DNA of 64,000 bases from Datisca glomerata (taxonomy: Eukaryota > Streptophyta > Magnoliopsida > Cucurbitales > Datiscaceae), in contig QANY01008203.1 of NCBI GenBank assembly GCA_003255025.1, forward strand, positions 780,564 to 844,563. Direction: 5' to 3'. Shown piece by piece: positions 34,955 through 45,500 of this stretch (within the stretch, counting starts at the first letter, position 1; every line of letters begins with the position of its first letter). The notes below the pieces were generated by a model. That model did no database searches. It saw nothing but the letters and a program-made list of their open reading frames with translations, and was not told the origin of the DNA. A program made the translations under genes and the position numbers.

Positions 34955-36480
34955 ATTGGCACCGTTGTGGGAACGAAAGGGAAAGCATACTTTACCTCGT
35001 AGTTTCCAACCGAAGAGTTAAGAAAATGAGTCGAAGATCCAACCAGACAACAAGATCTAACCGAGGGCTAGCCCTTTTTGCGCATTCAAGGGAGCCCCCA
35101 ATTCCTGATGAGGTGCCAACCCCAGCACCCCAACCAAATCGAAGTGTCAACACCCGAAGAAACCACCCAACCCAATGAGAGGAAATTGCCGAGTTGCAAA
35201 GGCAGGTCCAAGCCCTCACTTTAGCACTTAACTATCAGCGTCGAGTCCCTCACGTTATGACCCACAATCAAAAGGAGGACTTAGAAGATGAGGTAGAACA
35301 ACAAGATCAGAATGCTGGGACTAGTGTTGGACGACCCCGTGGTGCGTATCCTAACAACCCCGAGGATCTACGCACGATGGCTCAATGAAAAAAGAAAGGC
35401 GCAGACTGAAGTCGAGGACACAACTGAAAGTGATCTAGGGCTAGAGGAAAAGATAAGATAGCTTCGAGAGCAAATATGTGACATGAGGCGAGTTTGAGCT
35501 ATGAAGGTCCCTTACTCAGCAAAGGCCCTACTTCAACATGCAAAACCTCCATTCACAGAGGAGATCATGCGTGCTGAGACGCCCTCACATTTTGAGATGC
35601 CGTCTATCACGCCCTACGACGGCACTAGGGATCCCTACTAAGCACTTGGAGAATTTTAGGACTTGGATGGAGCTCCAGGACCCCATGGGCTATTATGTGT
35701 AAAGCGTTCCATCTTACATTAACATCTTCAGCCCGATCTTGGTATCGAAAACTAAATCCAGGCAGTATCTCATCATTTGGTGAACTCAACAAGATGTTCG
35801 TCCATCAATTTCTAGGAGGTAGAGATCAGAGGAAGCCTGCCACTCATCTTGTCACTGTTGGACATTAGAAAGATGAGAATCTATGCGACTATGTTGTCAG
35901 GTTCAATGCAGAGGCCCTGAAAGTGGAGGGGTACAACGATGACATAGCCCTCACGACAGTGATGGTCGAGTTAAGAGATAAAAGATTGTTATGGTCCTTA
36001 GCAAAAAAGACACCTACAAGTTTTGCTAAGCTCCTTACCCGCGCCTAGAAGTATATGAGTGCTGCTGAGCTCTTAAGCTCGCGAGATGGGGATCAGACCA
36101 AAGACAAACAAAGGGAAGAAAAGAAGGAACCTGACCAACGGGGTGGGAAGAAAAGACCTCATGAGGAAGCGAGAGCTCTTGAACAAGGCAAGCAAAAGTC
36201 TTTACGTGTAGACCGATTTGTTAACTTGGCTCCATTGACAACACCCCAAGAGCAAATACTTAGAGGATAAGGGATTGTTGAGATGGCCAGAAAAATTGAA
36301 AGCAAACCCGAAGCACCAAAATAAGAATAGATATTAATTGTTTAACAAGGACCGTGGATACCACACAGCTGAATGTCTTGACGACAAGCGATAACTCAAA
36401 AACTTGGTCCAAAGAGGGTATCTTAATGAGTACGTGGCTGCCAGGCTACGAGAGGACAACCCACCACCACCGCGTAAGGA
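34955..36480 (+). pseudogene. Gypsy A gag remnant
   Basis: It begins near an ATG at 35026 (MSRRSNQTTRSNR). A coiled-coil-like EIAELQRQVQALTLALNY follows, then the retrotransposon gag region with CDYVVRFNAEALKVEGYNDD (about 35883-35942), and a basic/acidic stretch around 36055-36270. Near 36330-36450 a degenerate zinc-knuckle region reads NKDRGYHTAECLDD and LKNLVQRGYLNEYV. Stop codons and frameshifts interrupt all parts. Confidence 0.8.
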
Positions 36481-36499
36481 TGACAAGGAAACATGACCC

Positions 36500-37171
36500 C
36501 TAGAAACAACCACTAGAGAGGTGAGAACCATATGGGGAAGATTACACGGAGGCAAATCCAACCAGAGCCGAAGGAACTTAGGCCGACAAGCAAGGAGGGA
36601 ACCTGATGCCTATTTCAATGTAGCCCCTATAACCTCTCATTACTTTCACGGAGGGCCACAGGTCACCAATACTTGTTACTTCATACCTACACAAGAATAT
36701 GTGACCTTTACAGATCGAGACCTAGTAGGTGTCCACCACCCCCACAATGATGCCTTGGTAGTCACCCTCACCATTGCAGATGTTCGAGTCCATCGATTAC
36801 TTATCAACGGGAGTAGCTCTGCCGACATACTAGGAATGAAAGCCCTAATCTAAATGGGACTTGACCCTAATGATCGCATTCTCGAAGCCGCACGCCTAGT
36901 AGGCTTTGAAGGAGAAATCATATTCCCCCATGGGGGCATTAAGCTTCCAGTCACCATAGGAGAGTACCCACAACAGGTCACACTGATGACAAAGTTCCTG
37001 GTGGTCCACAACACCCAAGCTTATAATGGGATCATGGGGCAGCCATTTATACACATGGTTAGAGCAGTCTCATCATCCTACCATCAAGTTATGAAATTAC
37101 CCACTCCACATGGTGTGGGGATTGTCAGAGAGGGGCAGAGGTCCTCTAGAGAGTGTTATGCCACATCGTAA
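36500..37171 (+). pseudogene. Gypsy A aspartic protease remnant
   Basis: The frame at 36521-36853 ends in RVHRLLINGSSSADILGMKA, where intact relatives have an Asp in place of the Asn before G-S-S. The catalytic acid is therefore lost. After one stop codon the frame continues with GFEGEIIFPHGGIKLPVTIG and QAYNGIMGQPFIHMVRAVSS, the usual C-terminal half of the protease. Confidence 0.82.
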
Positions 37172-37429
37172 CGTAGGAGAGAGCGCATATTTTAATGCTC
37201 CATGATCCCGAGAACGTGATAGAAGAAAGAGAAAGTGTTACCCCACAATACACCCTATCGCAGATGACACAAATGACTAATATGGAGGCAAGGCTCATGC
37301 AGAACCAACAGAGGGAGTTAAGGAAGTTGTGCTATTCACAAGCGACCCAACTAAAGTAACTAAGATTGGGAGCAACCTCATCGGTGAATCAGAAGCTGAG
37401 TTAATTACATTCCTCTGATCTAACATGTA

Positions 37430-38160
37430 TATCTTTGCTTGGACGCATGGTGACATGCTGGGGATAGACCCAAAGGTCATAGTACGCAGACTACGGGTGA
37501 ACCCTGAGGCTAAACCGGTCAGGTAAAAGAGACAACCGTTTGACAAAGTAAGGATAAATGCTATAAATGAAGAAGTGGACAAGCTTTTGGAGGCCCAACT
37601 AATAAGATAAGTCCACTACCCCCAGTGGCTAGCAAATGTAGAGATGGTAAAAAAATCTAATAGGAAGTGGAGAATGTGTGTGGACTTCACCGACCTTAAC
37701 AAAGCCTGGCCCAAGGGTAGCTTCCCACTTCTAAGGATAGACTATCTGGTGGATGCCATATCCGAGTATGTGGTGTTATGTTTCATGGTTGCATACTTGG
37801 GCTACAATCATATAAGATCATATCCCTCTGATGAAGATAAGATTACATTCACCACTAAAAGGGGTTTGTATTGTTATAGAGCCATGCCTTTTGGGTTAAA
37901 GAACGATGGGGCCACATATCTGCTGGAAGTAGGGAGGAACATGGAAGTATACATTGATGACATGCTTGTTAAAAGCACAATTATTATCTCCCTCTTGATA
38001 GACTTAGCCGAAACCTTTTGAACTCTAAGGGCGTAGAACATGAGGCTTAACCCAACCAAATGTGTTTTCAGAGTAGGAGCAGGGAATTTTCTTGGGGTCA
38101 TAATAAGACAAATGGGGATTGAAGTAAACCCGGATAAGATCCAAGCCCTTATGGAGATCT
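37430..38160 (+). pseudogene. Gypsy A reverse transcriptase, first part
   Basis: Recognisable blocks are KKSNRKWRMCVDFTDLNKAW (37648 onward), YRAMPFGLKNDGATY and MEVYIDDMLVKS with the catalytic YIDD box (about 37951-37962). It breaks off at about 38160, where an LTR-A fragment follows. The last 341 bp (37820-38160) recur at 40043-40381. Confidence 0.88.
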
Positions 38161-38163
38161 TAG

Positions 38164-38356
38164 ACTGAGGTAGAAGTCTGTAGAGTGTCATCAAATACAT
38201 TTAATACACCTAGACCAATCAGATGAGAGAGAACGATAAAAGACGTGAAGCCCAACGTCCAAGGAGTCAGTCTGCCTGCGTCTAGCAGGGTGTCATCATA
38301 AGCATTTAATATGACCGGTGCAATGGAGACCGATAAAGTGCATAGAGGGGTTCGAG
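38164..38356 (+). repeat. Internal LTR-A fragment in pol of element A
   Basis: 193 bp nearly identical to 41430-41622 of the right LTR (shared GAGGTAGAAGTCTGTAGAGT, GTGCATAGAGGGGTTCGAG), and more different from the left LTR. It lies between RT and the host gene fragment. It does not include the TATA box. Confidence 0.88.
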
Positions 38357-40035
38357 TTCATCCTGCGTCTCACAAGAACCATCGCTCCCGGCAGTCGACG
38401 CGCCATGAGAAGTGTTGTAAGGTATCCATTGGTTCCATCATCCTCGTTCTTTCTCTTGTGCTCGTTGTTACTGTTTTAGCTTATAACTTCCTTTCTGGGG
38501 ACAACAAAGGTCAACCTCATTTTCTCTCCCTTTTCGATTTTCCTTTTTCGGGTGTCAAGAAAACGGGGGAGAATCTATTAAAAAGTAGTGGAAAAAGAAT
38601 ATTGGAGTTTATTTTCGATTACTTTGTTTGATTCTGAGTTCAATGTTTTATGGTTTTTTCTGCTTACTTTTTGATTTCTTTATGCAATGTGCAGTGATCA
38701 AATGTGAATTTGACTCTTAAAAAATTGCAAACTTGACATTTAATGATGTATCTGTATACTTCCTACATTCTGGCAAAGCCCTTCCCTTGTCCCATCTCTT
38801 TTAGAACTTTAATGCATAGTTTTCTTTTGTTAAAAAATAAAAAGTTGGAGTTTCTGATATCATGGACAAGCTTGTTTTGGGCTCAGTTTGTTATTCAGGG
38901 CTCTATTGCCGATGTTTATAATCATGTTTTATCTCTAGCTCATCTTAATCTCTGGTTATGGATATGTGTATGGAATTCATACGGAGTGTTGATCGATTGA
39001 CTATGCACTGGTGCAGAAATTAACAGTTACCATGCGGAGGCTGATGATTTCCTTACCAATGTGACTCGGACAGAGACAAATAAAGTCCTCCATTTTGGTC
39101 AGGGTTCAGTTGTGCATGGGCGAGATTCAAGATACTGAGATAGGGATGATAGAAGAAGGGACGAAGATTACAATGAGGATGCAATGGACCATATGGCTAC
39201 AACTGGCGAAGCAACTCAAAAGGGTAATGTTATAGTAAAAGAGAGGACTACCTACAGGAAAGCATCTCTTGAAAATTCTGTTAAGGGTCCAGATAGGAAA
39301 CGTGAATGATTGTATAATGAAGCAGGGCGTAATGGATTGAAGAAGTATGAAGCAGAATATGAGGCCTCGTTGAGGAATCCCAGGCAACCAACAAAGGAAA
39401 ATGAAAAGAAAAATCAAGTAGTTGATGCAGATGATTTGGATAACTGGATTGACACAGTCGATAGTGATGATGAGTATGACACTGGAATTGATTCTCAGGA
39501 TGGTCGTCAATTGGATGAATATAATGAAATAGTGCACGAGGAAGTAGGCCGTTCTGATACATCAAAATCTCATGACGAAGAACAAAGAAAATCCCTCATG
39601 ATTCTTGACAGTGAAACCAAGGATCAACCGATTACTAAGAATGTAAAGGCCTCTACCGATTCATTTGAGGAAGATTCTTCTTCACGCATCCAAAGATCTG
39701 GTAATGGTAATTCAAACTCCAGGAATGTTAGTGTGATTAATCATCAGTCCATGAGTTCACGACTGGATTCAAAGAAGAAACCAAAGCGTCGCAAATTCTC
39801 AGGTACATAGTTTTCGGGTGCATACAGAAAAAAAAATCTGAAACTAATTGATGGTTGAAAAAAATTTATGTTTCTATAAATTGACTTTCTTCTACATTTC
39901 AATTGATTTGGAATCTGAATGTCCATTCTTATACTTATTCTCGCGTACCAACATTTCCTAAATTTGACTATGGACGTCACTGGTACTGAATCGATACAAT
40001 GCTGAAAGACCCAAATATTTTAGTAAGGTGAGGTG
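38357..40035 (+). pseudogene. Captured host gene fragment: type II membrane protein N-terminus, introns kept
   Basis: Exon-like 38357-38509 encodes HKNHRSRQSTRHEKCCK, then a hydrophobic helix VSIGSIILVLSLVLVVTVLA and GDNK. An intron (38510-39016, GT to AG) keeps phase into exon-like 39017-39802, which encodes FLTNVTRTETNKVLHFGQGS, GRDSRY and YNEAGRNGLKKYEAEYEASL. It ends in a basic KKKPKRRKFS at a GT donor, and about 230 bp of the next intron follows. Two in-frame TGA codons (about 39136 and 39307) break exon 2. A short cytoplasmic tail, one membrane helix and an acidic stem are typical of type II Golgi proteins. It may be the N-terminus of a plant DUF616 (EMB2756/TOD1-like) protein, but I am not sure. 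Kept introns argue for capture at the DNA or pre-mRNA level. Confidence 0.7.
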
Positions 40036-40042
40036 ACTAGCT

Positions 40043-40381
40043 ATATCCCTCTGATGAAGATAAGATTACATTCACCACTAAAAGGTGTTTGTATTGTTAT
40101 AGAGCCATGCCTTTTGGGTTAAAGAACGATGGGGCCACATATCTGCTGGAAGTAGGGAGGAACATGGAAGTATACATTGATGACGTACTTGTTAAAAGCA
40201 CGACTATTACCTCCCTCTTGATAGACTTAGCCGAGACCTTTTGAACTCTAAGGGAGTAGAACATGAGACTTAACCCAACCAAGTGTGTTTTCAGAGTAGG
40301 AGCAGGGGATTTTCTTGGGTTCATAATAAGACAAAGGGGGATTGAAGTAAATTCGGATAAGATCCAAGCCCTTATGAAGAT
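40043..40381 (+). repeat. Second copy of a 340-bp RT segment of element A
   Basis: It matches 37820-38160 with about a dozen substitutions and two small indels, including the YIDD region (here YIDDVLV). The flanking sequence differs on the left (host intron) but continues into pol on the right. Confidence 0.9.
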
Positions 40382-41078
40382 GCAACCACCCCGAAACGTG
40401 AAGAAGTGTAGTGGGTGAATGGGTGAGTTGTTGGCCTGAATCGATTCATGTCCTGAGCTACAAAGAAGTGCCTCCTCTTTTTTCGAGCACTAAAAAAGCG
40501 AAAGGATTTTCAATGGACAGATAAATGCAACAACACATTTGAGCAGCTAAAAGAGTATTTAGGGAAGTCACCCTTATTGAGCAAGCGTGTTTCAGTGGAA
40601 GTTCTCTTTATGTACCTGGCTGCCACTCCAGCGGCAGTTAGCTCAGCCCTAGTCAAAGAAGAAGGCAAAATTCAGAGGCCTGTGTATTACACGAGCAAAG
40701 CTCTCACCGAAGCTCAGTCATGATTCCCAGACTTGAAAAAACTAGCTTATGAGCTTGTTACATCTGCCCAAAGACTGAGACCATATTTGTTACATCTACC
40801 CAATCACCATCAGGACTGAGTATCCGCTGAAGTAGGCGTTGATGAAACCCGAAGTGTCTGGAAGGATAACAAACTGGGCTATTGAACTATCAGAGTTTGA
40901 AATAAAGTTTGAACCAAATACTACAATCAAAGGTCAAGCCATGGCTGATTTCTTGATGGAGTTAGCCCCGACCTTAGTCCAAGATGAAGAAAAGCTATTG
41001 GAACTTTACGTTGACGGATCTAGGAACGCAGCTGGTAGCGAAGTGGGTCTTTTCCTCATCACTCATGATCTGATCAAG
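40382..41078 (+). pseudogene. Gypsy A RT end and RNase H, truncated
   Basis: Frames contain FFRALKKRKDFQWTDKCNN and, in 40839-41078, GRITNWAIELSEFEIKFEPN, then IKGQAMADFLMELAP and LYVDGSRNAAGSEVGLFLI, which is the start of RNase H with its first catalytic Asp in YVDGS. It stops abruptly near 41078 where an LTR-B fragment begins. Integrase and the rest of RNase H are missing. Confidence 0.82.
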
Positions 41079-41134
41079 CTCAGGAATTCGGAGGTGGTTT
41101 CCTCGCCTATGGGCTTTCGATACCTAGTCAGTAT
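41079..41134. repeat. Extra LTR-B fragment inside element A
   Basis: The 56 bp GAATTCGGAGGTGG...TACCTAGTCAGTAT matches 34045-34094 of LTR-B, including the final AGTAT, and is directly followed by LTR-A exactly as at 34095. It cannot be part of element A itself. Confidence 0.85.
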
Positions 41135-42010
41135 TGTTATACCCATTTCTCGGTTATCTAAAAAAGACCTTAAGGATAATAAGTAAGACACCCAAGGTCC
41201 CCTGACCTTAGGGACACCCAAAGCCTGAGGCCTCAAATACGCCAGTTCAGTCCTTATTTCAGGTCCCACAGAGTACTACACACTCGAAGTCAATAGGGTG
41301 TACCCAAGTACCTTCCCTAAGATAAAACATCTAAGGACTCTTTCAAGAAGGTCGTTTACTCATGACATAACGGGGAGATGAGCACATAAGGGCTGGAAAT
41401 ATCATGCCCTAGCTCAATTTCAGCACCTGGACTGAGGTAGAAGTCTGTAGAGTGTCCTCAAATACATTTAATACACCTAGACCAATCAGATGAGAGAGAA
41501 CGATAAAAGACGTGAAGCCCAACGTCCAAGGAGTCAGTCTGCCTACGTCTAGCAGGGTGTCATCATAAGCATTTAATATGACCAGTGCAATGGAGACCGA
41601 TAAAGTGCATAGAGGGGTTCGAGGACAGGCTGTCCTAACACTTGAGGTCATCACCTATTACATCGTACCTCACCAAGCCAATAAGAGAAGTTGAAAGGTG
41701 GGGGTTGGTCCGAGGAGGCGCCCTATTGAGGAAAGGCCTGATACAGTGCAGAGACCAACCCATCCAAATACCAACTTCCCACTATAAATACCTTAGTAAA
41801 TGCACTTTAGCAGGTACGCAACAACTTCCAACTAATTCTCTACTTTACTCTCCTTCATCTCTTACCGACTTAAGCTTCGAAGGGATAAAAAAGAGACCAC
41901 CCCATTCTTCCTTGATCTCCTACTTTTCCTTTCCCATTGCAGGTGTGGAGAGAGAAGTGGAGAACAAACATTGTTGGCCTGATCTCATTCCTGAGATTTA
42001 GCCGTCAACA
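41135..42010 (+). repeat. LTR-A, right (876 bp)
   Basis: It starts TGTTATACCC and ends GCCGTCAACA, followed by AGTAT (42011-42015) and the remainder of LTR-B. TATA box TATAAATA at 41783-41790. It differs from the left LTR by many substitutions and small indels. Confidence 0.88.
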
Positions 42011-42581
42011 AGTATCAGGGTAGAAATTTGGCAGAGTTTTCCTGAGGGGAGATGAACTTACATTCTTTTGGAGTCGGTGAAGATATTTACACCTGAAGCC
42101 TCATTGGAGGAAACATGTAGAAGGAGCATCGAAAGCATGTTCCTAGACGAGACATTTGTCATTGATTGAATGGATGGGAGGTAGCCTTTAATGTCATTGT
42201 CCCCCGAGCTGACGTAAAGTGATGGTTATTAAATGTTGATGTGTCTTTGAAGTGAATGAACGAGGACTGATCTGACTCCCCATCAAGACGATTGAATTTG
42301 TTGGATGTTTCGAGCACAATAAAAGGACACCGCGTTAGTTGTTACTTGGGAGGGATGATGATGCTGACATAAAGAATTAGTTTAGCTCTTTTCGCGAGCT
42401 TCATTCTTGTTGCCTTTCGTCTGCTAAGGTTGATGTAGCCTGACTTCCTAGGAACCGACCAGGCAAGGTCGACTTTCTCCTTCTGGGCGGTTAGACCTTA
42501 AAGCCTTCTCCTGACATGAACCTCTTGGCGTAGTGTAACACATGACGTCATGTTACTGGTAGTCAGAGAATGCCTATAACA
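42011..42581 (-). repeat. LTR-B, second part of the interrupted copy
   Basis: It resumes with AGTATCAGGGTAGAAATTTG, matching 33016-33537 of the uninterrupted LTR-B, and ends AATGCCTATAACA. With 33949-34094 it makes a complete LTR of about 710 bp. Confidence 0.85.
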
Positions 42582-45500
42582 CCATGAATTCATGATATAT
42601 AAGTGAATGTTTACTCGTTCTTTACAAACCTGGATTTATAAGTGAATGCCTTCCAAATCTTATCAATAAATTGAAGTGGCAATAATTCTTAAATTAGTGT
42701 TTTCTTTTTCATTAAAATAATTTACCCTTTGTAAGTATTTTTTTTTTCTCTTAGTCAAAGTGGAATACACAACACACATACACATTTTATGAGAAGAAGA
42801 GATGTTCAACCTAAAGGCTTACGATACACACTCAATAAAAAAATCCAACTGCACTAAACGTGGGTACGCTTTTATTTGACACCAAACTTCTTCAACTTCC
42901 CGACGTGGGAATTGATTTTTCTTTTTCGTCTAAATCAGAGTGGAATACACTTCTTATTCTGCAATAAGTTAATTATTAAATTGCTAAATGTATGACTGAA
43001 ATTGATTCCTAGTTCTATGGCAAAGGCCGTTAATTTCGTAATTTAGATTAATTCAAATTGATATCATATTACTTACTAAAATTATTGTCAATAAAGCTAT
43101 AATTATTATCTGGAGAATAGTAATTCCTTACTGATCAAGAATTACTTGATATTATTTAACTAAATATTATATTAATTGTTTATAGGTTGATTTTCTACCA
43201 ATTACAGATATTATTATCATTTACAGTTAATTATTAAATTAAAAAGGCGACATACTAAAATGTAATCAATTAAAAATATTGTCAAGCCAATGACAAAAAC
43301 CGAGTAATTAATTAATAAAATGAATGTAAATATTAAATGCTTACAACAACATTCAGTTCTTAGAAAAACTTATAGAATAAAAAAGATAATCTGAGTTAGC
43401 CGACATACCACCGACCTGTCGTGTTCACGAACTAAACAATTTTTTTCTAATAGAGTGGCCTAGAATAGCACGCCTAGCTTCCTTTTTATTTCCTATTTAT
43501 GTATTAAAGAATTGGAAAAAGCTCGTAAAAACAAAAACTAAAAAAGAAACATTTTTTCGCTTTTATTTATTTGGAATTTCTGCATGCACGGCCTCATGTG
43601 GTTAGCATTTATAATACGAGGCGTGAGATGGACCATTTCAACGCAACAAATACAAAAGAGAATGATTTTTAACTTGGAATTTTTTTGCCCCAAGTTTGAA
43701 TCCCTATTTCTCTTTTTTTTTTAATGTTTTATTGTTAGAAATAATTCAGAAAAAAGTAAAAAATATCAATAATCTGTAAGGCATAAAGATTCTCTAAGAA
43801 CATATTATATTTTCATCAATACAATATTCTCTTGTATCACGTAGTTACAGAATCCTCAAATTATTCAAAGTTAATAAATATAATTGGTTGAAAAATGCTA
43901 CATAGCATCATGGTTCTCAAACAATTGATTTGTCATTATATAATTTAGACACATATCATGAATAAAATATAAACTAATAAACAAAAAATATATTTTAATT
44001 ATGAGGATAATGTATAATTTTATGCTTCATATATTATCATTTCATAATAGTGCTGAACATCATGGAGTTATATAATTTTCCAACATAATAATTGTGGAAT
44101 TTCCATTATATCAAATATTTTATGTCCTCTTTTTTAAGGAAATATTTTTATATCAGTTTTAAGAAACACCGTTTTGCTTTTATTTTGTCAATATTACATT
44201 ATAAATTCTAAAGAGAATTGAAGAAATATGACTCGAACCCACGACTTCTAAGGTATGAGTGTGAAAGTTTGACCAACTGCGCCAACCTAACTTGTCATAC
44301 ACTGTTTTACCTATTGATCATCTAAAGTTTTCAACTAAATGTATTTTTTTTGTCAAAATTATAAATTCTACATGAAATATAAGCACGACAATTTAAAGCC
44401 ACGACCTCATCGGATATTATTGTAGGGGTTAATTACTGTGTTAATCTATAACACTCAAAATAAAGTTTTTAGACTAATACAATCTAGTTATGGGTATAAA
44501 AGTGAGAACATGAACCTGCTTCGGAAAAAAAAATCAAAAGAAACGGGGAATTCAGTTCGTTTATTATTAAGTACTTGATACTTAATTATATCATTATTGA
44601 TCATTGTCAACTGATCACAATTAACTAATTTCATTAATTATTCAAATTAATTAGTTTGAGAGATTATGTTAATTATTGGCACGACCACGTGCATTTATTT
44701 TTGCATTTTGACAGTTTATTGAGATAAGTGTTGTTCATATTAGATGGACGGCCCAAAATCACTGAACTGTCTCTTTATATGCTTCATCAATGGCAATGAC
44801 ACAGAGAATTTTAATTCATTAATTATGATTGATAAGTTAATATGTTATTATTATTACTTTGTTTATTATCCACGAATCAGAGACACGAGACGTGAAACGA
44901 CGAATTATTTTATTTTAAGATGACTTTCTTTTATCAATTTGAAGAAAGTTCTTACTCTAATCGGGAGGCAGTGTGATTGGGTAGCTGGAAACAGTCATTA
45001 ATTAGCTAATTTTTCTCATTATCTTTTTGAGATCCACATTCTCGTGAGTAGTTGGGGATGTGCAGAGTGTAAAATGTATTTTTGATGTAGTTTATGGCTT
45101 TCAAGTGAGTGAGTATTGACTAAGTGATAAGTCGTGATATTTGTGAATGTGCCAAGTTTCACCATCCTACAACAATTTTATTCTCGAAAGCATACAATCT
45201 CAAGCAGTCAGTGTGAGTACCTAAAATCCAAGCTCAATGTAGTTTTACCTCCTTTCGCTTGAAGAGGATGTCTTAGAGAGCTAGTCTCATAAGGTCCCTA
45301 GTCAAACAAAGTATGGCTGGGGCAATGCTACCTTTGTGAATTACAATTATGTAATTATCTATATAAATTATGTAAAATTTTCATATTATCTACCATTTTG
45401 CCCCATTCTTTTTGTAAAATTGTAAATTTGTATACACTTTGGCTTCTTCAAATTAAAAAATAATTAAGTTGTACAGTATTTGTTCCTTCAAATTTTAAAA

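Larger units (their letters stand above)
34095..42010 (+). mobile_element. Tat-like Ty3/gypsy retrotransposon (A), rearranged
   Basis: Two LTRs (34095-34954 and 41135-42010) start TGTTATACCC and end ..AACA, flanked outside by AGTAT on both sides (34090-34094, 42011-42015). The primer-binding region ATTGGCACCGTTGTGGGAAC follows the left LTR. The order gag, protease, RT, RNase H is Ty3/gypsy. The gag HTAEC region and the RT stretch KWRMCVDFTDLNKA fit the Tat lineage. Integrase is missing. A host gene fragment, an extra LTR piece and a duplicated RT segment lie in pol, and an LTR-B fragment lies just inside the right LTR. Confidence 0.88.
32863..42581 (-). mobile_element. Small non-coding LTR element (B) split by gypsy element A
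   Basis: LTR copies at 32863-33537 and at 33949-34094 plus 42011-42581 bracket only 411 bp of internal sequence (33538-33948). On the minus strand the internal part starts TTTGGCACCGTCTATGGGG, a gypsy-type primer-binding site, and ends with a GACTTGGGGCAAT purine-rich tract, so orientation is minus. It encodes no protein and would need enzymes in trans, like TRIM-type elements. Flanking 5-mers (TAACG/CCATG) do not match. Element A lies in the LTR at AGTAT. Confidence 0.7.

Noticed and set aside
39127..39565. Long minus-strand open frames opposite the captured gene exon
   Set aside because: They are shadows of the acidic plus-strand exon, whose splice phases and resemblance to a membrane protein stem are more convincing.
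43585..43705. tRNA gene or SINE head on the plus strand (GTGGTTAGCA and GTTTGAATCCC)
   Set aside because: The putative A and B boxes are about 90 bases apart, too far for a simple tRNA-like promoter, and no fold is evident.
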